Shown: piece after piece, positions 8,656-17,003 of the stretch | Layout: each line of letters begins with the position of its first letter | Numbering within the stretch: position 1 is the stretch's first letter | DNA from: Oleidesulfovibrio sp964593925 | Lineage (GTDB): Bacteria; Desulfobacterota; Desulfovibrionia; Desulfovibrionales; Desulfovibrionaceae | Direction: 5' to 3' | DNA: 38,123 nt | Assembly: GCA_964593925.1 (NCBI GenBank) | Contig: CAZQKM010000022.1 | Location: 1 to 38,123, forward strand | Position numbers and translations under genes: made by a program | Notes under the pieces: generated by a model | Databases searched by the model: none | Told to the model about the DNA's origin: nothing | Seen by the model: only the letters and a program-made list of their open reading frames with translations

Positions 8656-8716
8656 AGTATGCTGAATCCTTTATGAATTTTACAATACGCTCAAGCGGGA
8701 CATGGCAAAAATACCT

Positions 8717-9940
8717 TCAGCTTTGTGGTGGCACAAAGCCGGGCACAGTTTTTCGCGTAGCGCTATCTAGTGCAAGAATGCATTCTACATTAGCACAGGT
8801 GGTATACTCGGGCGATACTTCATGGGCTTGCATGGCGCTTTTAATAAGCGTGGCAATGTCCAAAAAGGTAATTTTTCCCTGCAAGAACAGGTCTACCGCA
8901 ACCTCGTTGGCAGCATTGAGTACCACGGGCAGGCCATTGCCTTTTGCATAGGCCTCACGGGCAAGCTCTAGGCAGGGAAATAAAAATAACTCCGGTGGCT
9001 CAAAGGTCAAGTGTTCTACTGCAAGCAGATCAAGAGGAGGGACACCAGAGTGCATAACGCGGGGCCAGCCCAAGCAGTATGCAATGGCAATACGCATATC
9101 CGGCGGTCCCATTTGCGCCATTTGTGACCCGTCGCCATATTCTACCAGTGAGTGGATGACTGATTGCGGATGCACGACGACTTCTACCTTTTCCAAGGGC
9201 ATGGAATATAAGTGACATGCTTCAATTATTTCAAGCCCTTTGTTCATAAGTGTCGCGGAGTCAATGGAAATTTTTGCTCCCATCTGCCAGTTCGGGTGGC
9301 ACAAGGCTTGCGTATTGGTAACGGACTGTAAAAATGTCTTGTCGCGTCCACGAAAAGGCCCGCCGGATGCGGTCAATATAATACGGCGTACTGTTGCAAG
9401 CTCGCGCCCCTGAAGCGCCTGAAAAATGGCGTTATGTTCGGAATCCACAGGTAAAATGGATGCGCCGGTGTGGTGGCACAGGGTACGTAGCAGGTCTCCA
9501 GCCAGGACGAGTGATTCCTTGTTGGCAAGGGCAATGGTTTTGCCGGCTCGTGCGGCAGCTAGGGTGCCCCGCAGGCCGGCTGCCCCTACCTGGGCAGAGA
9601 GTACACAATCAGCCTCTGGCAAGGTGGCCAGAAATTCATAGCCATCCTGCCCGGTGTGGATCTGCGGTGTATAACCAGTGGGCAGTAACGTCTTGAGCTC
9701 ATCGGCAGCCTGCCCATCCAAGACGGCCAAATGTTCAGGACGGTATTTGTGGGCTTGCTTTGCGAGTAGCGCGGTGTTGCGTGCTCCTGCCAACGCTGCC
9801 ACATGGAAGTACTCGGGCTGCTCATCCACAACGCGCAGGGCATTGGAGCCTATGGAACCGGTACTGCCAAGCAGTACCAGTGTACGAGGGAAGCGAGTGC
9901 GCCATGAGGCACTTGGAAGGGGAGAAATATAACCTGTCAT
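8717..9940 (-). CDS. dxr: 1-deoxy-D-xylulose 5-phosphate reductoisomerase
   Basis: NADPH- and metal-dependent enzyme making 2-C-methyl-D-erythritol 4-phosphate, the committed step of the MEP isoprenoid pathway that feeds UppS. The 407-residue product has GSTGSIG at 25-31 for NADPH, NKES at 140-143, DSEH at 166-169 with the metal-binding Asp and Glu, SGGPF at 192-196, and the HPNWQMGAKISIDSATLMNK block. About 15 residues precede the usual N-terminus. ATG 9940 is the only start in this frame near an AAGGAGG, which lies rather far away (16 bases). The gap to cdsA is 183 bases, yet the gene order suggests the same transcript. Confidence 0.95.
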   Translation of the reverse strand: MTGYISPLPSASWRTRFPRTLVLLGSTGSIGSNALRVVDEQPEYFHVAALAGARNTALLAKQAHKYRPEHLAVLDGQAADELKTLLPTGYTPQIHTGQDGYEFLATLPEADCVLSAQVGAAGLRGTLAAARAGKTIALANKESLVLAGDLLRTLCHHTGASILPVDSEHNAIFQALQGRELATVRRIILTASGGPFRGRDKTFLQSVTNTQALCHPNWQMGAKISIDSATLMNKGLEIIEACHLYSMPLEKVEVVVHPQSVIHSLVEYGDGSQMAQMGPPDMRIAIAYCLGWPRVMHSGVPPLDLLAVEHLTFEPPELFLFPCLELAREAYAKGNGLPVVLNAANEVAVDLFLQGKITFLDIATLIKSAMQAHEVSPEYTTCANVECILALDSATRKTVPGFVPPQS

Positions 9941-10123
9941 ACTGTAACGCTTTCTGCCTCCTTATACTCCCGGTACTGTGGGCCTGGTGGGAGTAATGAG
10001 GCTGGTGGAGGTGAAGTGAAGCGCGAGGATACGCGGCATGCTACAGGCGCATGAAAGGCAGATAAGCGTGGATGAGGCATCGGCAGTAGGTATGTCGGGT
10101 ATCTGGTTTGCTTCATTGTGCTG

Positions 10124-10933
10124 TCATATGAAAAAAGGTTCGATACTACGTGCTGCAGCATAGGCCGGCAAGGCCAACAGCAAGCTGTCGATACGGTCCA
10201 GCAGGCCCCCATGGCCGGGTAACATTCTGCCAGAGTCTTTCACCCCCAGCCTGCGTTTAAGGGCTGACTCAAAAAAATCGCCCAACTGTGCGGTTAGGTT
10301 AAGCCAGATGCCCAATAGCACCCAAAGCCACACAGGGGTTTGGGGGTTACCAAATACACGACCTCCGATAACACAGGTAACCAAGCACAAGGCAAGACCA
10401 CCAAGGCTTCCTTCCCAGCTTTTTTTTGGGCTGATACGGGGCCATATTCGGTGTTTGCCGTAGTAGGTACCCATATAGTAGCCTCCTGTATCAGAGGCAA
10501 AGGCTGCACAGATGATCAGGAGTAGCTCGTAGGGTTGCAGGGTAAAACTGAAGTGCAGGCCTACTGGCAGATAGAACAAACCCAGTGTAAGCACTTGAGT
10601 GTCAGTGAAACAGATTGTGTCATTATGTTGCCCGTAGCGGAGTAAAAAGACCAATGACGCTGCCCAAAATGTGCCTGCCAGGATGTACAACATCCAGTCA
10701 TAGGCGCCATATTCTCCGGCGAGCAGGAGGGCCGTTGCGGCGGTATACCCTGTGAATTTATACACCTCATGTGTGCCACGCTTCCAGAATATTCCATAAA
10801 ATTCTCGCAGCCCCAGTAAGGTAGTGACCAGTATAAGGCCAAACAGGAACCATCCGCCCGTAAGCAGGCAGCTCAATAATATCGGGATCAGTAATAAAGA
10901 GGTCAGGATGCGTTTATGATGTGAACTGGGCAT
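10124..10933 (-). CDS. cdsA: Phosphatidate cytidylyltransferase (CDP-diglyceride synthase)
   Basis: Inner-membrane enzyme that makes CDP-diacylglycerol from phosphatidate and CTP, the branch point of phospholipid synthesis. The 269-residue product has several hydrophobic helices and the family's C-terminal signature: SDTGGYYMGTYYGKH, then SPKKSWEGSLGG, then LLDRIDSLLLALPA. The frame stays open upstream to 10981 inside uppS, but ATG 10933 follows GAGGAG and lies seven bases after the uppS stop, so it is chosen. Tight spacing with uppS supports one operon and ties lipid carrier and phospholipid synthesis together. Confidence 0.95.
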   Translation of the reverse strand: MPSSHHKRILTSLLLIPILLSCLLTGGWFLFGLILVTTLLGLREFYGIFWKRGTHEVYKFTGYTAATALLLAGEYGAYDWMLYILAGTFWAASLVFLLRYGQHNDTICFTDTQVLTLGLFYLPVGLHFSFTLQPYELLLIICAAFASDTGGYYMGTYYGKHRIWPRISPKKSWEGSLGGLALCLVTCVIGGRVFGNPQTPVWLWVLLGIWLNLTAQLGDFFESALKRRLGVKDSGRMLPGHGGLLDRIDSLLLALPAYAAARSIEPFFI

Positions 10934-10940
10934 GGATTTT

Positions 10941-11660
10941 TTACTCCTCAATACGGCCAAAGCGTCGGTTGCGGCGTGCAAAATCTGTCAATGCTGCGTC
11001 CAGATCATCCTGGTTGAAATCAGGCCATTGCACAGTGGTGAAATAAAATTCGCTATATGCACTTTGATACAGGAGAAAGTTGGAAACTCTAAACTCACCG
11101 CTGGTGCGGATGATGAGGTCAGGATCAGGCTGGCCGGCACTCCACAGGTGACGGGCCAAGCTTTCTTCAGTGATATCTGCGGGCGCTGTACCATTGCTCA
11201 CTAAAGCGCGGCAGGCCTGGACAATGTCTGCACGGCCTGAATAGTTGAGGGCAAGATTCAAATACAACCCATTGTTGTTATGGGTGCAGGCCATGGCATG
11301 ATTCAAAGCTTTACGTGCGGCAAGGGGAAGACCTGCAAGGTCACCGAACACACAAAGGCGGATACCTTCACGCTGCATGGCGGGCAGTTCTTTATGTAAA
11401 AAAGTAATCAGAAGGTCAAAAAGTGTTTTTACTTCTGTTTTGGGGCGAGCCCAGTTTTCCTGCGAAAAGGCATAGAGGGTCAGGTGGGGGATACCAAGTT
11501 CGCGGCAACGGGTAACAATAGTACGTACGGCCTGGCTTCCTGCTTTGTGGCCCTCGCTGCGCGAAAGCCCCCTTGCTGCGGCCCATCTACCGTTGCCGTC
11601 CATGATAACGGCAATATGACGTGGCAGGGGGTTGGCAGGGGGCATATGTTGCTGGGGCAA
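10941..11660 (-). CDS. uppS: Isoprenyl transferase (undecaprenyl diphosphate synthase)
   Basis: Cytosolic cis-prenyltransferase that extends farnesyl diphosphate to undecaprenyl diphosphate, the lipid carrier for peptidoglycan and O-antigen. About 239 residues. The catalytic motif HIAVIMDGNGRWA carries Asp21 (numbering from the chosen start), followed by GLSRSEGHKAG and, near the C-terminus, PDLIIRTSGE and QSAYSEFYF, all standard. The start is unusual: a TTG at 11660 sits six bases after AAGGAG, while ATG 11645 is over 20 bases away and TTG 11666 touches the ribosome-binding site. Translation therefore probably begins at TTG. Confidence 0.93.
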   Translation of the reverse strand: MPQQHMPPANPLPRHIAVIMDGNGRWAAARGLSRSEGHKAGSQAVRTIVTRCRELGIPHLTLYAFSQENWARPKTEVKTLFDLLITFLHKELPAMQREGIRLCVFGDLAGLPLAARKALNHAMACTHNNNGLYLNLALNYSGRADIVQACRALVSNGTAPADITEESLARHLWSAGQPDPDLIIRTSGEFRVSNFLLYQSAYSEFYFTTVQWPDFNQDDLDAALTDFARRNRRFGRIEE

Positions 11661-11758
11661 GGGCAACTCCTTAAAAAGTATGACTTGTTGGTTGCGGACG
11701 GTAACAGATTGTGTACCCGCTCAACTGGTACGGGTCAAGAATGTGGAATACTCACAAA

Positions 11759-11786
11759 GCGCCACCGGGCATGTTCCCGGCGGCGC
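11759..11786 (-). terminator. Hairpin downstream of frr, likely terminator
   Basis: Arms 11759-11769 and 11776-11786 pair over 11 positions (one G-T) around a six-base loop. On the minus strand it is followed by TTTGTG, a poor T-tract. With the AT-richer hairpin at 11797-11831 just before it, it separates frr from uppS, and may give partial termination. Confidence 0.5.
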
Positions 11787-11796
11787 GGGGGAGCAA

Positions 11797-11831
11797 ATCG
11801 TAGCATTCGGAATTTTTCAGAATGCTACGAT
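11797..11831 (-). repeat. Perfect 12-bp inverted repeat after frr
   Basis: ATCGTAGCATTC (11797-11808) and its exact complement (11820-11831) flank an 11-base loop, only five bases beyond the frr stop. No T-run follows, so it may stabilise the 3' end of the pyrH-frr message or act together with the next hairpin. Confidence 0.6.
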
Positions 11832-11835
11832 TATG

Positions 11836-12390
11836 CTAGACCTCCATGATTTCTTGCTCCTTGGCGCTTAGAGCTTTATCGGCATTGGCCACATAGGTGT
11901 CAGTAAGCTTTTGCACTTCATCTTGGCCATGCTTCAAATCATCTTCTGTGATTTCTTTTTCCTTTTCCATTTTTTTCAGATGCTCGTTGGCATCACGACG
12001 AATGTTACGCACGGCTACCTTGGCGTCTTCGGTATATTTTTTGGCTACCTTGACCAGTTCCCTGCGACGTTCTTCTGTCAGCGGAGGCAGAGCAATGCGG
12101 ATAATCTTTCCGTCGTTTATGGGAGTCAGGCCCAGCTCGGATTGCATTATGGCCTTTTCCACCAAGCTGAACGCTCCACGATCCCAAGGTTGGATGGAAA
12201 TAGTGCGGCTGTCGGGTATGGCCACCGAGGCTAACTGGTTGATGGGGGTGGGGGTACCGTAATAATCCACCTTGATGGGGTCCACAAGAGATGTAGAAGC
12301 TCTACCGGTACGCAGGCGTCCGAACTCGCGTTCCAGTGTGGCAATGGCTTTGCCCATACGTTCTTCGGCATCAAGTAAAATTGTGTCCAT
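11836..12390 (-). CDS. frr: Ribosome recycling factor
   Basis: Splits post-termination ribosomes together with EF-G. The 184-residue product has the expected length (185 in most bacteria) and the signature RTGRASTSLVDPIKVDYYG near residue 27, PLTEERRRELVK and the helical C-terminal arm ITEDDLKHGQDEVQKLTD. The start at 12390 lies five bases after the pyrH stop, so the two are translated from one message, the usual arrangement in bacteria. Confidence 0.97.
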   Translation of the reverse strand: MDTILLDAEERMGKAIATLEREFGRLRTGRASTSLVDPIKVDYYGTPTPINQLASVAIPDSRTISIQPWDRGAFSLVEKAIMQSELGLTPINDGKIIRIALPPLTEERRRELVKVAKKYTEDAKVAVRNIRRDANEHLKKMEKEKEITEDDLKHGQDEVQKLTDTYVANADKALSAKEQEIMEV

Positions 12391-12395
12391 GCGCG

Positions 12396-13112
12396 TTATT
12401 CTCCTTGCACTATGGTGCCCACGTTTTCGCCTGTGACAGCGCGTTTGATACTACCTTTATACATGTTGCAGACAATAATGGGTACATTGTTTTCCATACA
12501 CAGGCTGATGGCCGTGGCATCCATGACACGCAGATTTTTTTGCAACACATCAAGGTAGCCCAGTGTGGAGTACATGGTCGCATCAGCGTGTACCATGGGG
12601 TCTTTATCATAGACACCGTCGACCTTGGTTGCTTTGATAATGACGTCACATTTGAGTTCCATCCCGCGCAACGCGGCTGCAGTATCGGTAGTAAAATAGG
12701 GATTGCCGGTACCGGCCGCACAAATGACAACCCGACCTTTTTCAAGGTGGTGCTCGGCTCGACGGCGAATATAGGGTTCGCATACCTCTCGCATGGTGAT
12801 GGCGGAAAGTACGCGGGTTGCATGGCCCAACTTTTCCAACGCATCCTGTACGGCCACGGCGTTTAGTACTGTGGCCAACATACCCATGTAGTCTGCGGAA
12901 GAGCGGTCCATCCCTTTGGCAGATGAAGACAGCCCGCGAAAAATATTTCCACCGCCGATAACCAGTGAAACTTGCAGGCCCATGTCCAGTACCCCGCCAA
13001 TTTCTCGACATATGCTTGAAACTGTTTCAGGGTCAATACCAAATTTGTTTTCACCGGCCAAAGCTTCGCCGCTCAGTTTGATCAACGCACGCTTGTACTT
13101 GAGTTTGGTCAT
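12396..13112 (-). CDS. pyrH: Uridylate kinase (UMP kinase)
   Basis: Hexameric cytosolic kinase of the amino-acid kinase fold that phosphorylates UMP to UDP, generally activated by GTP and inhibited by UTP. The 238-residue product shows KLSGEALAG near the N-terminus, VIGGGNIFRG, the AGTGNPYFTTDTAAALR nucleotide region, ATKVDGVYDKDP, and the C-terminal GENVGTIV. It lies directly upstream of frr. In most bacteria tsf is its upstream neighbour, but here two surface-polysaccharide genes intervene. Confidence 0.97.
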   Translation of the reverse strand: MTKLKYKRALIKLSGEALAGENKFGIDPETVSSICREIGGVLDMGLQVSLVIGGGNIFRGLSSSAKGMDRSSADYMGMLATVLNAVAVQDALEKLGHATRVLSAITMREVCEPYIRRRAEHHLEKGRVVICAAGTGNPYFTTDTAAALRGMELKCDVIIKATKVDGVYDKDPMVHADATMYSTLGYLDVLQKNLRVMDATAISLCMENNVPIIVCNMYKGSIKRAVTGENVGTIVQGE

Positions 13113-13166
13113 GATTCTTTCCTTGATCGGTTAATAAAGTTGGCCATGAGCAAGCAGGGTAAGGGG

Positions 13167-13937
13167 CTATAGGTGATCATAGGGGGTGCCCCAGGAGCCT
13201 TCTGTTACACGTAGATACTTCAGGTAGGCATACAGTGCACCGTGTGTGGCATTGATGAACCCTGCACGCCCGTCTAGTATGCCGCGTTTAAGGATGTAGA
13301 GCTTGAAGAAACGTGCAAGACCATGTCCCAAACCAATGGCAATGCCGCCCTTTTTGCCTTTGCGCCGCAGATCTTGTGCTCCTTGCTGGGCATAGGAATT
13401 AACTTTTTCTAAGTGTTGAAAAAAACTTTCGTATGGATAATGCAGAATATCCGCCTCAATGCGTCGGGTAGGGCTCAAGGGGCGAAAAGAGTAGTGGGCA
13501 CCGCTGACCTCCACCTGCATCTGCGCGGGGCGAAATATTCGCAACAGTCTGTCGGGGTACCAGCCCGAATGCCGCATGAATCGGTCATGGTACCAATTGC
13601 GACGACGGATATAAAAACCGGCAAGATCTGTAGGGGCCTGCTTCATCTCCTTGATAACAGCTGTGCGCAGAGAGGGGGTGCATATTTCGTCCTGATCAAG
13701 ACTGATAATCCACTCTGTACGTATATGCTTAAAGGCAAAACAGAACTGCGCAGCCGGTCCTTGCCAAGTATTACACAGGACATCTGCACCCATGCGGGTG
13801 GCGATATCCACGGTGGCATCTGTGGAGTGCGAGTCTACAACGAGTATCCTGTTGCAAAAATCTAGAGACTTAAGACATTTGTTTAAAAGACGTTCACCGT
13901 TATAGGTCAGCACAAGACCTGTGAGATTCAGGTTCAT
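13167..13937 (-). CDS. Glycosyltransferase family 2, WaaE/KdtX-like
   Basis: 256-residue inverting GT-A glycosyltransferase. Visible are the nucleotide-sugar binding start GLVLTYNGERLL, DSHSTDAT at 35-42 and the metal-binding DQDE at 81-84, followed by an RRRNWYHDRFMRHSGWYPD segment characteristic of the WaaE/KdtX group that adds a hexose to the inner core of lipopolysaccharide. It probably acts at the cytoplasmic face of the inner membrane. Its start overlaps the stop of the aminotransferase gene by four bases, so the two are co-translated and probably cooperate in making a surface glycan. The exact donor and acceptor cannot be read from sequence. Confidence 0.85.
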   Translation of the reverse strand: MNLNLTGLVLTYNGERLLNKCLKSLDFCNRILVVDSHSTDATVDIATRMGADVLCNTWQGPAAQFCFAFKHIRTEWIISLDQDEICTPSLRTAVIKEMKQAPTDLAGFYIRRRNWYHDRFMRHSGWYPDRLLRIFRPAQMQVEVSGAHYSFRPLSPTRRIEADILHYPYESFFQHLEKVNSYAQQGAQDLRRKGKKGGIAIGLGHGLARFFKLYILKRGILDGRAGFINATHGALYAYLKYLRVTEGSWGTPYDHL

Positions 13938-15094
13938 GGGGTATGCTCCGAGCAGACAGCGCAGACTGCTTCGATGACATCATCCACATCGCGGTCAGTG
14001 AGTTTTGCCGACAGAGGCAAACTGACAGTTTCGCGGCCGTAATCTGTGGCAATGGGGGTACTCTCAGGACGCCAGCCAAACCGATGCTGGTAGTACGGGT
14101 GCTCGGGTACGGCAAGGTAGTGTACGCCAACCCCAATGTTACGTGCTTGTAGCGCTTCAAGCATGGCGTCACGTGCAATACCACAGTGGCGGGACGAAAC
14201 TCGAACGGGGTACAGGTGACACGCATGACGCGAATCGGTATCGGGGGATGCTGGCAATCCAAGGCCGGTATGGGCAAAGGCTTTGGTATAACGCTCCCAT
14301 ATGGTGGCACGACGCGTCCAATATTGCTCAACCCGGGCAAGCTGGTGGATGCCCATGGCGGCTTGTATGTCCATCATGTTGTATTTAAAACCGTGGTCTA
14401 CTACTTGGTAGTGCTTGTAGCCTGCGTCGCTGAAGCGTGCCCAAGCATCGGCACTCATGCCATGCAGCGCCATGATTTTACAGCGCTCTATGGCTTGTCT
14501 GTCATTGGAAATGATCATACCCCCTTCGCCGGTGACAATATTTTTAGTGGCGTAAAAGCTGAAACACCCCAAGTGCCCCATGGTACCTGCCTTGCGTCCT
14601 TTATAGTCTGATTCAATGGCGTGGGCACAATCTTCAATGACAGCCAGGTCATGCTGTTGGGCCAAGGCAAGGATTGGATCCATGTCACAACAGCGGCCTG
14701 CATAGTGTACTACCAGAATTGCACGGGTGCGGGATGTGATATGCGGTGCAATGGTACCGGCACAGATGTTGAGTGTGTGTGGGTCGATATCTGCCAGAAC
14801 AGGGGTGCCACCTGCATGAATGATAGCATTGACCGAGGCGCAGAAGGTCATGGCCGTAGTAATGACCTCATCACCGGGCTGCAAATCAAGGGTGAGGCAG
14901 GCAAGGTGCAGGGCCGCAGTGCACGAATTGACAGCTGCAGCGTATGGTACGTCCTTGTATGCGGCAAAATCGCGTTCAAACCGGTGTACCCTGGGGCCGG
15001 TTCCGATCCATGACTTGCGCATGCACTCTGTCACTTCATCTATTTCGGCTTGCTCAATAAGGGGTTGACCAAAAACCAAAAAGGACTCACGCAT
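13934..15094 (-). CDS. DegT/DnrJ/EryC1/StrS family sugar aminotransferase
   Basis: 386-residue PLP enzyme of the family that converts nucleotide-linked keto-sugars to amino-sugars (as ArnB and PseC do). The PLP region includes NSCTAALHLA near 56-65, VIEDCAHAI with the cofactor-binding Asp155, and FSFYATKNIVTGEGG with the Schiff-base Lys184; the C-terminal VHYLAVPEHPYY block is also typical. All catalytic residues appear present. It is upstream of, and overlaps, the glycosyltransferase gene. It starts 151 bases after the tsf stop, beyond the tsf terminator. Product could be an aminated sugar for LPS or O-antigen (inference). Confidence 0.9.
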   Translation of the reverse strand: MRESFLVFGQPLIEQAEIDEVTECMRKSWIGTGPRVHRFERDFAAYKDVPYAAAVNSCTAALHLACLTLDLQPGDEVITTAMTFCASVNAIIHAGGTPVLADIDPHTLNICAGTIAPHITSRTRAILVVHYAGRCCDMDPILALAQQHDLAVIEDCAHAIESDYKGRKAGTMGHLGCFSFYATKNIVTGEGGMIISNDRQAIERCKIMALHGMSADAWARFSDAGYKHYQVVDHGFKYNMMDIQAAMGIHQLARVEQYWTRRATIWERYTKAFAHTGLGLPASPDTDSRHACHLYPVRVSSRHCGIARDAMLEALQARNIGVGVHYLAVPEHPYYQHRFGWRPESTPIATDYGRETVSLPLSAKLTDRDVDDVIEAVCAVCSEHTP

Positions 15095-15169
15095 GGTAAG
15101 CAGGCTCCGTTACATAGTGTGATAAACCACATGTTTGGCCGCTGGAAAAGGGCCAGGACACCTTGTTCC

Positions 15170-15193
15170 AAAAAAAGGGGGCAAGTTGCCCCC
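15170..15193 (-). terminator. Rho-independent terminator after tsf
   Basis: On the minus strand five G, loop CAACTTG (with possible further pairing), five C and a run of seven T form a classic short terminator about 50 bases after the tsf stop. It isolates rpsB-tsf from the aminotransferase gene. Confidence 0.8.
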
Positions 15194-15245
15194 TTTGTTG
15201 CCGAAACATTCGCCAGGGCATTATCCCTGACGTGATTACAGCCGG

Positions 15246-15842
15246 TTACTCACCGAGTTCAAAGCGACAAAAACGTCCCACAGTGATGTTTTCGCCAAGC
15301 GTGGCAATGGCTTCGTTGACCAGATCACGCACAATCTTTTTGTCGTCCCGGATGAAGGGCTGCTCAAGCAGACACACTTCCTTGTAATACTTCTTGATTG
15401 CTCCATCAACGATCTTTTCCACGATATTTTCGGGCTTGCCGTCGTCAAGAGCTTTTTGGCGATACACGGCGCGCTCACGTTCAACAATTTCCGCATCAAC
15501 ACCGGATTCGTCCAACGCGACGGGGTTGACAGCGGCAATCTGCATGGCAAGGTTTTTTGCCAGCTCCACAAACTGCTCGCTACGGGCCACAAAGTCTGTC
15601 TCGCATTTTAGTTCGACCATGACAGCGATTTTGCCGTTGGAATGCACATAGGAGCCGATAAGCCCTTCTGAAGTTTCCCGCCCAGCTTTTTTGGCGGCTT
15701 TGGAAAGACCTTTCTGACGTAGCCAATCCACGGCTTTTGCTTGGTCGCCGTCGCATTCCTGTAGGGCTTTTTTGCAATCCATCATACCTGCGGAGGTTTT
15801 TTCGCGCAGTTCCTTAACCATTGCGGCAGTGATAGCAGCCAT
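15246..15842 (-). CDS. tsf: Elongation factor Ts (short form)
   Basis: Guanine-nucleotide exchange factor for EF-Tu. The N-terminal UBA-like domain reads TAAMVKELREKTSAGMMDCK, followed by the core segment VELKCETDFVARS with the conserved Thr-Asp-Phe-Val used in EF-Tu contact. At 198 residues it is the short version, lacking much of the second core subdomain and coiled-coil of the approximately 280-residue E. coli protein; such forms are common in several phyla. It follows rpsB by 21 bases and ends before a clear terminator, so rpsB-tsf is a self-contained transcript. Confidence 0.96.
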   Translation of the reverse strand: MAAITAAMVKELREKTSAGMMDCKKALQECDGDQAKAVDWLRQKGLSKAAKKAGRETSEGLIGSYVHSNGKIAVMVELKCETDFVARSEQFVELAKNLAMQIAAVNPVALDESGVDAEIVERERAVYRQKALDDGKPENIVEKIVDGAIKKYYKEVCLLEQPFIRDDKKIVRDLVNEAIATLGENITVGRFCRFELGE

Positions 15843-15863
15843 AGCATAAACTCCAAAAAGTTA

Positions 15864-16685
15864 TTATTCTGCGGGGGGTTCTGCGGCAGCCTCTTGTGCG
15901 GGGGCAGCTTCAACAGTCTCTTGCACGGGCACTTCAGTCTCATGAGTGGGAGTGGCTTCTTGCTGCATGGCTTTTTCCATCTCTTTGACTTCGGCATCCT
16001 TATGCATGGCTGCGCCTTCAAGGCAGGCATCGGCAATGTGGCCTACAAAAAGTTTGATGGCGCGAATGGCGTCGTCGTTGCCGGGAATGATATAATCAAT
16101 CAGATCAGGGTCGCAGTTTGTGTCGGTGACTGCCACAATGGGGATACCGAGACGGCGGCATTCCTTGACGGCAATGTCTTCGCGGTTGGGGTCGATGATA
16201 AAGGCAAGCTGGGGCAGATTTTCCATGTCCTTAATGCCACCAAGGACTAAGTTGAGCTTGTCCAGTTCTCGCTGCAGACGTAATATTTCTTTTTTTTGAT
16301 AACGGTTTACTGTGCCGTCTTCAAACATGACTTCAAGCTTTTTTAGGCGTTCAATACTTTTGCGGATAGTCTGGAAGTTGGTCAGGGTGCCGCCCATCCA
16401 ACGGTTGGTCACATAGTATTGGCCTGCACGGGTAGCTTCACCTTGTACAGCTTCTTGTGCTTGGCGTTTGGTACCGATAAAGATCACTTTACCGCCGCGT
16501 ACAATAGTATCCACAACCTTGTCATGTGCTGTCCGGAACAACTTAACGGTTTGTTGCAGATCAATAATATGGATACCGTTGCGGGCACCAAAAATGTAAG
16601 GACCCATTTTAGGGTTCCAACGCCGGGTCTGGTGGCCGAAGTGAACGCCGGTTTCCAGCATTCCTTTCATGCTTACATATGCCAT
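15864..16685 (-). CDS. rpsB: 30S ribosomal protein S2
   Basis: Structural protein of the small subunit, needed for S1 binding. The 273-residue product begins MAYVSMKGMLETGVHFGHQT and includes GTKRQAQEAVQGEATRAGQY and the DPNREDIAVKECRRLGIP segment, all standard. After about residue 230 it ends in a Glu/Ala/Pro/Thr-rich tail (EATPTHETEVPVQE and similar), a low-complexity extension seen in some S2 proteins. The frame extends to 16724, but ATG 16685 after CAGGAG gives the family start. Confidence 0.97.
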   Translation of the reverse strand: MAYVSMKGMLETGVHFGHQTRRWNPKMGPYIFGARNGIHIIDLQQTVKLFRTAHDKVVDTIVRGGKVIFIGTKRQAQEAVQGEATRAGQYYVTNRWMGGTLTNFQTIRKSIERLKKLEVMFEDGTVNRYQKKEILRLQRELDKLNLVLGGIKDMENLPQLAFIIDPNREDIAVKECRRLGIPIVAVTDTNCDPDLIDYIIPGNDDAIRAIKLFVGHIADACLEGAAMHKDAEVKEMEKAMQQEATPTHETEVPVQETVEAAPAQEAAAEPPAE

Positions 16686-17003
16686 GATTCTCTCCTGGGT
16701 TTTGCTTTCTTCCACACCGGGCATGACCCTCGACCCGCGAATACGGGCACCCTAGGCTGATATCCGGTGTGTGCGTTTGTTTATGAAACAGTGCTTCATA
16801 CGCCTTTTTCTTTATACTGGCAAGCCATGATTGGCTATTTACTTTTCAGAGGGGGATTTTTTTGTCGCTTGTGGCTCTGCCTTGTTTGCGGTAGCGTGCG
16901 ACGGTATCGTCTGTATCGGATGGAGACGTCCCGGCGGTGCGCGCGGTATTGTATGCCTTTTTTTAAGGAGTGACCGCCATAGTGTTTTCCGGGAGAGCAA
17001 ATA
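16686..17003. other. Divergent intergenic region between rpsB and plsC
   Basis: Contains the candidate rpsB promoter and a leader of about 100 bases on the minus strand. On the plus strand a 48-codon Cys/Arg-rich frame (16827-16973, beginning MIGYLLFRGG) occurs with no ribosome-binding site; I do not call it a gene. A run AAGGAG at 16967-16972 precedes no usable plsC start. No S2-leader fold could be proven by eye. Confidence 0.5.
16795..16823 (-). promoter_or_regulatory. Candidate promoter of rpsB-tsf
   Basis: On the minus strand TTGCCA (16823-16818) is followed after exactly 17 bases by TATGAA (16800-16795), giving a predicted start near 16788 and a leader of about 100 bases before rpsB. 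A leader of that length would leave room for feedback control by S2, as known in other bacteria, but I cannot show it here. Confidence 0.45.

Noticed and set aside
9937..10116. 59-codon minus-strand frame between cdsA and dxr whose stop overlaps the dxr start
   Set aside because: It is Pro-rich, has no ribosome-binding site and no recognisable family. The overlap with dxr could be chance. It could be tested by conservation in relatives.
16827..16973. 48-codon Cys/Arg-rich plus-strand frame upstream of plsC
   Set aside because: No Shine-Dalgarno sequence in front and it lies over the rpsB promoter region; codon pattern does not look like a gene.
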